Positions 24,729 through 32,785 of a stretch of 36,199 bases of DNA are shown here, piece by piece. A program made the translations under genes and the position numbers. The stretch's first letter is position 1. Each line of letters opens with the position of its first letter. A model generated the notes under the pieces. The model was not told where the DNA came from. It saw only the letters and a program-made list of their open reading frames with translations, and did not search any database. The DNA is from JBDTME01 sp964583795 (GTDB taxonomy: Bacteria; Patescibacteriota; Microgenomatia; UBA1400; PJMF01). The stretch lies in the NCBI GenBank assembly GCA_964583795.1, contig CAZOWX010000019.1, forward strand, positions 1 to 36,199, read 5' to 3'.

Positions 24729-25781
24729 ATGAAAACGCTTTCAACCAGATTATCAGCAAAAGACAAAGTGAGTCTTGTGAGTAATCTCGCAACGATGTTG
24801 GGCGCTGGCATCCCAATTATGGAATCAGTTGATGCCCTACTGGAAGAGTCGAAAGGCGATTATAAAAAGGTGCTCGATGTACTCAAGGAAGATTTGAAAG
24901 CTGGAAATCATGTGTTTTCCTCATTTGCGAAGTTTCCATATATTTTTAATAAAGTAACCGTAAATTTAATAAAAGCCTCCGAGGAAGCGGGGACTTTGGA
25001 AACTACCCTCAAGGATATCAAATTAAACATTGAGGAAGAGATGGCTTTCTCGGACAAGGTTCGAAGTGCCATGATGTATCCGATGTTTATTTTTGCTGTA
25101 TTTATCGCGGTATTTACGACAATTTTACTGTTTGTGGTGCCAAGAGTTTCTGAGGTATTTTCTCGATTGAACGTACCATTGCCACTGCCAACGAAAATCA
25201 TGTTGGCGGTATCACAATTTTTGGTGCATAACGTGGTCGCTATTTTTATTGTGAGTTTTGTTTTAGGTTTGGGAGCATTTTTGCTCTATCGGAAAAAGCC
25301 ACAGCTCATTCAGGCAGTAGTTTTTGCGCTGCCAGTTGTGTCGAATTTGGTCAAAGAAATAGATCTGACTCGATTTTCTCGAAGTATGGCATTGTTACTG
25401 ACAGCGGGATTACCAATTGCTACTGCATTAGAGTTAGCACAAGACGTTGTTGTGAAGAAAGAGGTGCGTGACTTGGTATTCCAGGCAAGGGAGATGGTAG
25501 TATCCGGAAAGCCTTTTTCCGAGGGGTTGCGAAAAAAGAAAGGTGTTTTTCCTGGGATGACGATAAAACTGATCGAGGTAGGCGAAAAAAGTGGAACACT
25601 GGCAGAATCACTGCAAGATATTTCCAAAAATCTTGATTATCAGGTCTCGAAGTCACTTAAAGCGGCAACTGCCTTGCTTGAACCTATTATGTTAGTGGCG
25701 GTTGGTTTAGGAGTAGGCGGTATGATGATGGCGATTATCGCCCCAATTTATGGGTTAATCAGTCAGGTTGGTCGCCACTAG
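24729..25781 (+). CDS. pilC: Type IV pilus inner-membrane platform protein PilC
   Basis: A 350-residue protein of the GspF/PilC family. Two T2SSF domains (about residues 15-130 and 215-340) each precede hydrophobic segments: residues 115-140, 165-185 and near 320-345. Characteristic phrases include LATMLGAGIPIMESVDAL, SRSMALLLTAGLPIATALELA, FPGMTIKLIEVGEKSGTLAE and PIMLVAVGLGVGGMMMAIIAPIYG. The protein forms the membrane base on which PilB acts. The length is slightly below the usual approximately 400 residues because the N-terminal extension is short. No ribosome site is visible before the ATG. Confidence 0.93.
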   Translation: MKTLSTRLSAKDKVSLVSNLATMLGAGIPIMESVDALLEESKGDYKKVLDVLKEDLKAGNHVFSSFAKFPYIFNKVTVNLIKASEEAGTLETTLKDIKLNIEEEMAFSDKVRSAMMYPMFIFAVFIAVFTTILLFVVPRVSEVFSRLNVPLPLPTKIMLAVSQFLVHNVVAIFIVSFVLGLGAFLLYRKKPQLIQAVVFALPVVSNLVKEIDLTRFSRSMALLLTAGLPIATALELAQDVVVKKEVRDLVFQAREMVVSGKPFSEGLRKKKGVFPGMTIKLIEVGEKSGTLAESLQDISKNLDYQVSKSLKAATALLEPIMLVAVGLGVGGMMMAIIAPIYGLISQVGRH

Positions 25782-25799
25782 AGCCTGTCTTGATAGATT

Positions 25800-26177
25800 C
25801 TATGACTTTGGCATTTCAAGCACTTGCTGAATAGTGGCCAAAAATTGATCTGGTTCGAGATTAACCTTAATGACTAATCCCACAGCCCCTTTATTTACCG
25901 CCTCTTTCGTTGCTGGATCATTAAGCAAGTTTGTCATGAATAGAATTGGAGCGTGTTTCAATTTTTTTTCATTTAAAGTGTCAAGGACACCAATACCATC
26001 AATCTGAGGCATCATAATATCAAGGAGAACTAAGTCGTACGAGTTTTTGGCAATTTTTTCTAAAGCAGTTTTTCCCTCAGTTGCAGTATCAACAGTGTAC
26101 CCTGCACCCACTAGAAGTTGCTGATAGAGGTCGCGAATAGCCGCGTCGTCATCTACTAGTAAGATAGATTTTGGCAT
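25800..26177 (-). CDS. Stand-alone response regulator receiver (CheY-like)
   Basis: A 125-residue receiver domain with no output domain. Acidic pocket Asp9-Asp10-Asp11 (ILLVDDD), phospho-acceptor Asp53 (LVLLDIMMP), the switch Thr82 (FMTN) and Lys104 (VIKVN) are in place; the usual Lys-Pro after the last motif is replaced by Lys-Val. ATG 26177 is chosen because the protein then starts directly at the receiver (MPKSILLVDDD) and TACATT ends six bases upstream; the frame remains open to 26261. The gene lies on the opposite strand between pilC and the prepilins, which suggests control of pilus activity. No histidine kinase is in the window. Confidence 0.9.
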   Translation of the reverse strand: MPKSILLVDDDAAIRDLYQQLLVGAGYTVDTATEGKTALEKIAKNSYDLVLLDIMMPQIDGIGVLDTLNEKKLKHAPILFMTNLLNDPATKEAVNKGAVGLVIKVNLEPDQFLATIQQVLEMPKS

Positions 26178-26251
26178 GTCTATAATGTACTGTATTGATA
26201 CTTCATTCTCAATACGATATCTACTCGCATGGGTGTCAAACACCCTATTGT

Positions 26252-26779
26252 ATGAAGTCATTTTCTTTCACGACAAGCAACTTGCGCAGAAAATTGGAGA
26301 AGGGAGTGACATTAATTGAGTTGCTAGTCGTTATTGGATTGTTGGCTGTTTTTTTCTCGTTAAGTGTGGTGAATGTAACGCAGTTGATCCCTAAGGCCAA
26401 TATTTCCACTACTGTGGATGTTTTAATAGCTGATCTGAAGCAACAACAACAAAAAGCAATGTCAGGAGAAACGGGAGTGGCGAGTGCCAGTGGTGAAGCA
26501 CAGCCGCATGGTGTTCATATCGATTCAAATCAATATGTGCTTTACAGTGGAATGACATATGATGCTCTGAGCGCTTCGAATAGTGCATTCCCATTGTCTG
26601 AGGTTGTGCAGCTCTCAACAACATTTCCGAGTAACGCTGTCTTGTTCAATAAAGGTTCTGGTGAGGTTTCAGGATATACCAGTAGTGAGAGTGCTCGTAT
26701 CACGGTGACGGATACGGTGCAAAATCGACAGAAAGTAATACAACTCAACGAGTTTGGTGTCATTATCTCGGTGAATTAA
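26252..26779 (+). CDS. FimT/GspH-like prepilin
   Basis: A 175-residue protein from ATG 26252. A prepilin leader ends at Gly18, followed by VTLIELLVVIGLLAVFF with Glu at +5, the class III signal cut and methylated by PilD-type peptidase. The rest is a short alpha-spine and a beta-rich C-terminal domain, in line with GspH/FimT minor pseudopilins. ATG 26252 gives a normal 18-residue leader, whereas the longer frame from 26195 gives an unlikely one. It overlaps the 5' region of the receiver gene divergently. The next gene begins two bases after the stop, so co-transcription is likely. Confidence 0.85.
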   Translation: MKSFSFTTSNLRRKLEKGVTLIELLVVIGLLAVFFSLSVVNVTQLIPKANISTTVDVLIADLKQQQQKAMSGETGVASASGEAQPHGVHIDSNQYVLYSGMTYDALSASNSAFPLSEVVQLSTTFPSNAVLFNKGSGEVSGYTSSESARITVTDTVQNRQKVIQLNEFGVIISVN

Positions 26780-26781
26780 AC

Positions 26782-28797
26782 ATGTTATTCTTTTTTAGCA
26801 AAAACCATAGAAGCTTTTTCTCTCAAGGGCAACTGCTCGTGGAAATTGTGGTAACGGTTGGACTATTTGCCGTGTTAGCACCTGCTTTGCTTACTGGGTT
26901 TACGAGTGCCAGTCAAGGAAAAGCTCAGCAAGAGCAATATACTCAAGCAACCACGGTGTTGCATCAAACACAAGAAGCCTTGCGAGCCGTGAGAGAAAAA
27001 GGATGGGCATCAATTTCGAGTAATGGGACGTATTATCCCACACAAACAAATGGAGTCTGGTCGTTAACCATAGGAACTGAAACGATTGGGACACTCACTA
27101 GAAGTATTGAAGTCAGCGATGCGTATCGTGACTCCACTGGTAAAATTGCTGCATCAGGAACTCAGGACCCTTCAACGAAAAAGATTGTCACAACGATTGC
27201 TTGGGGTACTCCAAGAGCTTCGTCGGTAAGTTCAACGCAATATTTCACTCGTTACCTTGATAACTTGTCTTACTCTGACTCAACTGAAGCCCAGTTTAAT
27301 GGAATTGTTGGTAATGCTTCCGGGTCTGCTACCACTTCTGTCCGTGTGATGAAATATTCGGATGATGGCCATGTTGAGCTTGACGGATTAAGTAATGGAG
27401 ACTGGTGCAATCCTACTGGTCATATTGTGGCGCAAATAAACTTAGCGTCGAGTGGAAATGCGCGGAATGTGAAAGCAGTCCAGGGAACAGCATATACTGG
27501 GACTAGCTCTGGCTCTGGAACGTTTGTCAAAATTGGTATCAGCGATGAAGATCCTCCTGTCCTGACAAATTTGAGCACGCTTACAGGATATGAAACCAAA
27601 GATGTTTTCATCGATGGAAATTATGCCTACGTGGCGACGGCTGATCAAAATAAAGATGTGGTCATTATTGATTTGACCACTAATACTGAGGTTGGGTACT
27701 TTAATCCAACAAACCCGGTGTTTTTTGATTTTTTATTTGGCAATAATATTCCACTACCCGCTGAAGGAGTGTACGTGGTTGGGACCACTGGATATGTGAC
27801 GATCGGTCCAAATCTCTACTCATTTAATCTAACTGCAAAAACCGGCTCTCGAGCAGAATATAGTCATGTATGTCTGTCTTCGTCTGGATTAGCGTGTGCG
27901 TGGGGGTTAATAAATAGTTATCGCTTTGTGGTTTTTAACAACTATGCGTATGTTGCCATCGATTACGGTTCGAAGGAGCTGCAGCTAATTAATGTTACCA
28001 ATCCAAGCAGTATGAGTCGAGCAGGTGGACTTGATGTAAATGGGACCCGAGGGAAGGAAGTAGCGATCAATTCTGATGGAACGCGAGCGTATTTGGCAAC
28101 AACTGCGGATTCAGGAAGGCCTGAAGTTTTTATCATCAACACTTCAAATAAAAGCAGCTTAAGTTTAATTAGCTCGTATGATGCTAGTGGGATGAGTCCA
28201 AGGGGAATTGCTGCCGTTGGTGATAGTCGGTTGGTGGTTGTTGGAACGAGTGGAGAAGAGTATCAAGTATTAAATATCGATAATGAAAATTCACCGGTTC
28301 GTTGTGGCGGTTTGCAAGTGGATAATGGAATTTACGGACTCTCAGCTTTAACAGAAGCAGATGGTCAGGCATATACGTATGTGGTAACAGGAGATAGTAC
28401 AAATGAGTTTAAGGTCATCTTAGGTGGACCGGGTGGCAGTGGTACCAGATATAATCCAACCGGAACGTATGAGTCGCCGTACTTTGATGCCAGCACCACA
28501 ACCGCTTTCAATCGAGTCGATGCGACCCTCTATATCCCGTCGTTGACGACGTTGAATTACCAGGTGGCAGTGGCAAGTGCCAGTGCTGGAAGTTGCTCGA
28601 GTGCAACGTATAGTTATTTGGGTCCCGACGGAACTGCGGGATCGACGTATACGGCTACGGGGGGTGCAATTCCCTTTAAGACGGTGGGAAACTATGCAAA
28701 CCCAGGGCGGTGCCTGCGGTATAAAGCTCAATTTACGAGTTCAGATACCGCTACTTCATCAGCATTAGAAGACGTTCGTATTAATTACTCACCATAA
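26782..28797 (+). CDS. Large prepilin with LVIVD-type beta-propeller, candidate pilus-tip adhesin
   Basis: A 671-residue protein. The N-terminus is a prepilin signal: leader to Gly16, then QLLVEIVVTVGLFAVLAPALL with Glu at +5. Residues 20-170 resemble the minor pilin PilV/PilE region. Residues 240-530 hold repeats such as DVFIDGNYAYVATADQ, DVVIIDLTTN, FVVFNNYAYVAIDYG and EVFIINTSN, matching the LVIVD repeat of beta-propellers. The last 130 residues (ESPYFDASTTTAFNRVD) form a further beta domain. A pilin carrying a propeller is most simply a tip or minor pilin that binds a surface or partner. That role is inference. It starts two bases after the previous gene. Confidence 0.82.
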   Translation: MLFFFSKNHRSFFSQGQLLVEIVVTVGLFAVLAPALLTGFTSASQGKAQQEQYTQATTVLHQTQEALRAVREKGWASISSNGTYYPTQTNGVWSLTIGTETIGTLTRSIEVSDAYRDSTGKIAASGTQDPSTKKIVTTIAWGTPRASSVSSTQYFTRYLDNLSYSDSTEAQFNGIVGNASGSATTSVRVMKYSDDGHVELDGLSNGDWCNPTGHIVAQINLASSGNARNVKAVQGTAYTGTSSGSGTFVKIGISDEDPPVLTNLSTLTGYETKDVFIDGNYAYVATADQNKDVVIIDLTTNTEVGYFNPTNPVFFDFLFGNNIPLPAEGVYVVGTTGYVTIGPNLYSFNLTAKTGSRAEYSHVCLSSSGLACAWGLINSYRFVVFNNYAYVAIDYGSKELQLINVTNPSSMSRAGGLDVNGTRGKEVAINSDGTRAYLATTADSGRPEVFIINTSNKSSLSLISSYDASGMSPRGIAAVGDSRLVVVGTSGEEYQVLNIDNENSPVRCGGLQVDNGIYGLSALTEADGQAYTYVVTGDSTNEFKVILGGPGGSGTRYNPTGTYESPYFDASTTTAFNRVDATLYIPSLTTLNYQVAVASASAGSCSSATYSYLGPDGTAGSTYTATGGAIPFKTVGNYANPGRCLRYKAQFTSSDTATSSALEDVRINYSP

Positions 28798-28800
28798 GTT

Positions 28801-29391
28801 ATGTGGTTTCAACGACGAGTTCAACAGTTCACAGTAAAACTCAAAACTGATTTTGTGAAATATGTTGGCAGTTGTAATGGTGATGTGCAACCAGAGAGTT
28901 GTTCATTTCACGAATGTGCTGGTTTTACTTTGATTGAGCTGATTGTTTCCCTTGGATTAATTTCTTTGTTGTTGATTTCTTTAACGTCGATTTTTACTGC
29001 TTCACTTGAGCTGCAACTGCGTTCTGAGTCGTCAAGCTCACGGCAAGAAGATGCACAGTACATTTTGTCACGATTGTTTTATGATGTTAATCAAGCAAGT
29101 GATATTGTTTCACCCGCAAGCATCAACGAAGCAACTCATGCTATTCAACTTACGGTTCGTGGCGAGACGTGGACAGTTGGACTCAACAATGGAAATCTTG
29201 AACTAACGACCCCATCGCAAACAGTTCAATTAAACAGCTACTTAACGACTGTGACACAATTTGACGTAAAAAGAGTCGGTAACTCGACTGGAAAAGCAAG
29301 TATCGAAGTGGCTTTGACTGTTGGCAGCAGGATTCAGGGGAGTTCCGGAAGTAACTCCGTGAGTTACTCGACGGTGTACAGTAAGTGGTAG
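28801..29391 (+). CDS. Prepilin-like protein with long leader
   Basis: A 196-residue protein. The cleavage motif is AGFTLIELIVSLGLISLLLISL with Gly41 before the cut and Glu at +5. The 41-residue leader is unusually long and carries three cysteines (residues 25, 34, 39). A GTG within it could give a shorter leader. The mature part has an amphipathic alpha-spine (SLELQLRSESSSSRQEDAQYILSRLFYDV) and a beta-rich end, consistent with a PilW/GspJ-like minor pilin. Its ATG lies three bases after the propeller-pilin stop, so translation is probably coupled. Confidence 0.82.
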   Translation: MWFQRRVQQFTVKLKTDFVKYVGSCNGDVQPESCSFHECAGFTLIELIVSLGLISLLLISLTSIFTASLELQLRSESSSSRQEDAQYILSRLFYDVNQASDIVSPASINEATHAIQLTVRGETWTVGLNNGNLELTTPSQTVQLNSYLTTVTQFDVKRVGNSTGKASIEVALTVGSRIQGSSGSNSVSYSTVYSKW

Positions 29392-29505
29392 AAATCAAAT
29401 TTGCCTAAATGTTAATAGCTCAAATTCTACTCATGAATGATTTTGAGGGGGGAAAGTGTAAAAATTGATTAATTTGAGTCATTAGAAATTGTCACAGCAA
29501 TTCAC

Positions 29506-29919
29506 ATGGGAAATAATCAGCAATATCATAGAAGGCACCAAGCAAATTCAGTAGGGTATGTAGCTGTTGTTTTATTGGTATTCGTGGTGGTTGGCGTAAT
29601 TATCGCTACCGCTGCGCTCGCAATGAGCATGGCCAATTTGGCGGCAGTTTCGGCCTACGAACAAGGGGCAGAGGCGATGTTAGTAGCGCAAAGTGGAGCT
29701 GAAAATGCGTTACTTCGTTTACTACGTGATCCGAGTTATACTGGAGAAGTCCTTAGTGTTGGTGAAGGGACTGCGACGATTACTGTTACTGGTGATACAA
29801 CCAGTTCAACGGTGGTATCAGTTGGAGTCAGGGGAACAAAAAAAAGAAAGATACAGGTGGAGGTGAATAGAAGTTCAGGTGTTATGAGTATAACATCTTG
29901 GGCAGAGGTCTATAATTAA
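29506..29919 (+). CDS. PilX-like minor pilus protein
   Basis: A 137-residue protein. A short polar leader (MGNNQQYHRRHQANSVG) precedes a hydrophobic helix (YVAVVLLVFVVVGVIIATAALA). Gly17 is a possible prepilin cut but Glu at +5 is missing, as in several PilX/GspK-type proteins. AEAMLVAQSGAENALLRLLRDPSY resembles the conserved helix of PilX N-terminal proteins. The C-terminus is beta-rich. It is separated from the upstream prepilin by 114 bases without a recognisable ribosome site or terminator. The next gene follows after 17 bases. Confidence 0.78.
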   Translation: MGNNQQYHRRHQANSVGYVAVVLLVFVVVGVIIATAALAMSMANLAAVSAYEQGAEAMLVAQSGAENALLRLLRDPSYTGEVLSVGEGTATITVTGDTTSSTVVSVGVRGTKKRKIQVEVNRSSGVMSITSWAEVYN

Positions 29920-29936
29920 TACGTATCGATAAATTT

Positions 29937-31037
29937 ATGGCTCTTGTCAAAGAAAAACGCCCCTACGTGATGTATGTCACGCGAAGTAGCATTGTAGTTG
30001 GGGGAGATTCCATTAAGGAACCGATTGTTGTTGATTTTGCGACTGGCGTGTTTTTTGATTTGGAGTTCCCCAATGTCCGTAATTTAAACAACCAAGTTTT
30101 AACATTAGTTGAGCAGTTTGACTTGCGTCCAACCAAGTTAATTTTTATTTTGAGTGAAGAATTGTACTTTTCTCAAACTTTTGCGAGCACTGAGCAAGAA
30201 GAGCTCAAAGGGTACATATCGCTCATTCCATTTAGTGAAGTCATTACCAAGCAAGTGTCTCAACCACAAGGACAGCAGTTGTTCGCAGTGAGTAAAGAGT
30301 TTGTCGATCCACTTGTTGAAGTCTTTACGCATCATGGATTTTCTGTATTAGCTGTAGTTCCGGCTGCAGTAATGGGAGAGCAACTAAAAAGTCTTGAACA
30401 ATTTAATCAGCAAGTTATCGATGCTGTAAGTGCTGGAGTTGATAGTTTTGAGCCATATTCCTTTTACACTCCTCCAAAAACACAGGAAGGAATGACGAGT
30501 TTACGCGATGCAGAGGGACATATCTTTAATCCTCGTTTAGTTGCAATGATTGTGTTTCTCACCCTCCTTATTGGAGTGTTAGTTATGGTATTGGTGATGA
30601 ACGGGTATCTAGGTGCACCAAAGAAGGCTGTAGTGCCTTCAGCAGCACCAGTGACATCAACCAATGTTGTTCTGACACAAGTGCCGTCAATAACAGAAGA
30701 ATCGTCCGAATCTGCCGTTGTGAATCAAAATGAAGCGAGCGAATCTGCGGCTCAGTCCTCAATTCAAAGTTCTATTCCGATTGAGATTCTGACAAACGCT
30801 ACGAATGCAACTCAAGCCAGTAGAGTTTTATCATCACTAAGTTCAGTGGGGTTTCGTAATGTTTTGTCGAAGAAGAACGCTTCTATAGCTCAAAAAACAC
30901 TTATTTTGTACAGCCCAACAGTAACTCAAAGCAGCTTGGATGCAATTGTCAAAGTGCTTCGTGAGCTTGGTATCGAGGCTTCAGCGCAGGAAAATCCTGA
31001 TCTGGGGGCGGTTGACGTCCGGATATTGGTGAAATAA
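29937..31037 (+). CDS. PilM/PilN-like pilus assembly protein with LytR_C-like end
   Basis: A 366-residue protein. The first 200 residues have an actin-like/PilM-style pattern (YVTRSSIVVGG, PTKLIFILSEELYFSQTF, QLFAVSKEFVDPLVEVF, FSVLAVVPAAVM). One membrane helix follows (about 200-225, LVAMIVFLTLLIGVLVMVLVM). A Ser/Glu/Ala-rich linker leads to a C-terminal 85 residues (IEILTNATNATQASRVLSSL, then RNVLSKKNA, TLILYSPTVTQS) that match the LytR_C domain. This links a cytosolic assembly module with an outer domain in one chain, a role split among PilM, PilN and PilO in proteobacteria. That comparison is inference from position and pattern. Confidence 0.72.
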   Translation: MALVKEKRPYVMYVTRSSIVVGGDSIKEPIVVDFATGVFFDLEFPNVRNLNNQVLTLVEQFDLRPTKLIFILSEELYFSQTFASTEQEELKGYISLIPFSEVITKQVSQPQGQQLFAVSKEFVDPLVEVFTHHGFSVLAVVPAAVMGEQLKSLEQFNQQVIDAVSAGVDSFEPYSFYTPPKTQEGMTSLRDAEGHIFNPRLVAMIVFLTLLIGVLVMVLVMNGYLGAPKKAVVPSAAPVTSTNVVLTQVPSITEESSESAVVNQNEASESAAQSSIQSSIPIEILTNATNATQASRVLSSLSSVGFRNVLSKKNASIAQKTLILYSPTVTQSSLDAIVKVLRELGIEASAQENPDLGAVDVRILVK

Positions 31038-31055
31038 GTTTCTTGGTTCAGACTC

Positions 31056-31085
31056 TTGACACTGCAAACCGAAACGTCTTACACT
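31056..31085 (+). promoter_or_regulatory. Sigma70-type promoter of the major pilin gene
   Basis: TTGACA at 31056-31061 and TACACT at 31080-31085 are separated by 18 bases. This is the best -35/-10 pair noticed in the window. It sits just after the stop of the upstream gene and would give a leader of about 27 bases to ATG 31120. Confidence 0.7.
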
Positions 31086-31119
31086 GAGTGTAATATTACA
31101 ATTATTGAAGAAGACTCGT

Positions 31120-31584
31120 ATGAAAAAACTCCTGTCCCGTTTTCACGATCAACGTGGTTTCACTTTAATCGAAGTGCTCGTCGTTATCGGTATTTTGTCT
31201 GTGTTGCTCTTGATTACTTTAGTTGCAATTAACCCTTCTCGACAGTTTGCTTCCGCAAATAATACGCAGCGAAATAGTGATGTAAACGCTATTTTGAATG
31301 CAATTAACCAATATGCGTCTGACAACAAAGGTCAGTTGCCTGCAGGAATTTCTACAACAAACCAAGAGATTGCAAGTACTGGTGCAGATTTGTGTGACTT
31401 GCTTGTAACCGACTATATTGCTGCGCTCCCTTCTGACCCACTTACTGGTAGTGCCGTGACTGAGGCTGGATGTGCCGCTGCGTATGGTACTGGATACTAT
31501 GTGGTGTCAAGTGCTACAAACAATCGTGTGACTGTATCGGCTCCGAGTGCAGAGCTAGGTGCGAGTATCAGTGCCACTCGATAA
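31120..31584 (+). CDS. Type IV prepilin, probable major pilin
   Basis: A 154-residue protein from ATG 31120; TTG 31105 would add five residues. The leader MKKLLSRFHDQRG is cut before FTLIEVLVVIGILSVLLLI, with Glu at +5. LVAINPSRQFASANNTQRNSDVNAI is typical of pilin alpha-spines in Patescibacteria and Gram-positive type IV pilins. The C-terminal domain has two cysteines (ADLCDLL and EAGCAAAYG) that could form the disulfide-bounded D-region. GAAGAAGA lies before the ATG. Its own strong promoter and terminator suggest high expression apart from the minor pilins upstream, which supports the major-pilin call. Confidence 0.85.
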   Translation: MKKLLSRFHDQRGFTLIEVLVVIGILSVLLLITLVAINPSRQFASANNTQRNSDVNAILNAINQYASDNKGQLPAGISTTNQEIASTGADLCDLLVTDYIAALPSDPLTGSAVTEAGCAAAYGTGYYVVSSATNNRVTVSAPSAELGASISATR

Positions 31585-31602
31585 TATTAGTTTGAGAGTT
31601 CG

Positions 31603-31634
31603 AGCCCCTCGTCAAATTGACGAGGGGCTTTTTG
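31603..31634 (+). terminator. Rho-independent terminator of the pilin gene
   Basis: An 11-bp GC-rich stem (AGCCCCTCGTC / GACGAGGGGCT) with loop AAATT, followed by five Ts. It is the strongest terminator in the window and closes the pilus locus. Confidence 0.92.
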
Positions 31635-31750
31635 TATAATTTGGGAAAAGAGAATTGTGCGGTACAATGCATGAGCGGTGTAAGTGTGTTGTACGTCTGT
31701 CCAGTGCATCAAATTTTCTGATGAGAGCTACTTAATAGCGGAGAAGAGTA

Positions 31751-32635
31751 ATGAATTTAAATGCAGCAAAGCGTGATAAATTTTCAGCAGTTTGGGTATC
31801 ACACTCTTCACTGAGTGATTTTTTGAAATGTCCACGCGCGTATTACCTAAAGAATATTTACAAAGACCCTCGATCCAGAAGTAAAATTCAAATCATGACC
31901 CCACCGCTAGCTTTGGGGCAAGCCGTCCATGAAGTTCTCGAGTCGTTATCGGTGCTTCCGACTGACAAACGATTTATTGAACCATTACTTTCCAAGTATG
32001 GCAAAGCGTGGGAGAAAGTAAGTGGAAAGCGCGGTGGGTTCTCGTCAACAGAGCAAGAGGAACGCTATCGTTCTCGCGGTGAAGCGATGCTCAAGCGAGC
32101 AGAAAGAGTCAAAGGCCCACTGTCAAAGTTAGCGGTGAAAATTAAACAGGATTTACCGTTTTTTTGGTTATCTGAGGATGACAACATTATTTTGTGCGGT
32201 AAGATCGATTGGTTGGAGTATTTTCCAGAGACGGATAGCGTACAGATTGTTGATTTTAAAACCAGTAAAGTAAGAGAAGATAGTAACTCATTACAACTGC
32301 CAATTTATCACTTGTTGGTGCACTATTGCCAGCATCGAGCTGTGACCAAAGCGAGTTATTGGTATTTAGAGTTAGCTGATGAACTAGAAGAAAAACCTTT
32401 ACCCGATTTAGAAGAGGCGTTTGATTCAGTATTACAGTTGGCGAAAAAAGTTTCTCTTGCTCGCAAACTCAATGTAATGAAGTGTCCTGAAGGAACACAA
32501 GGATGTAAGTACTGTCAACCATTCGAGCGGATTTTAAATGGTGAAGGTGAGTTGGTGTACAATAACGGGCGCAATGATGTGTACTTGCTTCCTTGGCAGA
32601 AAAGTGAGCCAGAGATGGAGAGTGAGGTTTTGTAA
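31751..32635 (+). CDS. PD-(D/E)XK nuclease superfamily protein (RecB/Cas4-like) with cysteine cluster
   Basis: A 294-residue protein. WVSHSSLSDFLKCPRAYYL is the classical N-terminus of the PDDEXK_1 family. The catalytic core is GKIDWLEYF, then VQIVDFKTSK (Asp, then Asp-x-Lys), and LQLPIYHLL supplies the conserved Gln and Tyr. One Cys near residue 28 plus three C-terminal Cys in KCPEGTQGCKYCQPF would bind an iron-sulfur cluster, as in AddB and Cas4. Such enzymes cut DNA ends in repair. No cas genes, CRISPR or helicase are nearby, so a repair role is more likely than adaptation. GGAGAAGAG precedes the ATG. Confidence 0.88.
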   Translation: MNLNAAKRDKFSAVWVSHSSLSDFLKCPRAYYLKNIYKDPRSRSKIQIMTPPLALGQAVHEVLESLSVLPTDKRFIEPLLSKYGKAWEKVSGKRGGFSSTEQEERYRSRGEAMLKRAERVKGPLSKLAVKIKQDLPFFWLSEDDNIILCGKIDWLEYFPETDSVQIVDFKTSKVREDSNSLQLPIYHLLVHYCQHRAVTKASYWYLELADELEEKPLPDLEEAFDSVLQLAKKVSLARKLNVMKCPEGTQGCKYCQPFERILNGEGELVYNNGRNDVYLLPWQKSEPEMESEVL

Positions 32636-32640
32636 AGGAT

Positions 32641-32760
32641 AGGTACATAGTATAGTGAAACCGCTGTTAGCAGGTGTTGACGAAAGCGCTAGACTCTTTA
32701 AGCGCTTTTGTCATCCCGTACTGTCGAGCGACCGTCAGGAGCACGACGATACGGGATCAG
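32641..32760. repeat. Hairpin pair: AAAGCGCT stem and ATCCCGTA palindrome
   Basis: AAAGCGCT (32683-32690) and AGCGCTTT (32701-32708) form an 8-bp stem, then a short T-run; this could end the nuclease transcript. ATCCCGTA/TACGGGAT (about 32713-32754) forms a long-armed palindrome enclosing GCGACCGTCAGGAGC. The inner 15-mer recurs in reverse complement at 33972-33986. Confidence 0.65.
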
Positions 32761-32785
32761 TAGTTAATATTGTGGATATCAATTT

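Noticed and set aside
31751..32635. Cas4 of a CRISPR system
   Set aside because: The fold and cysteine cluster are shared with AddB/RecB-type repair nucleases. No repeat-spacer array and no cas gene is present.
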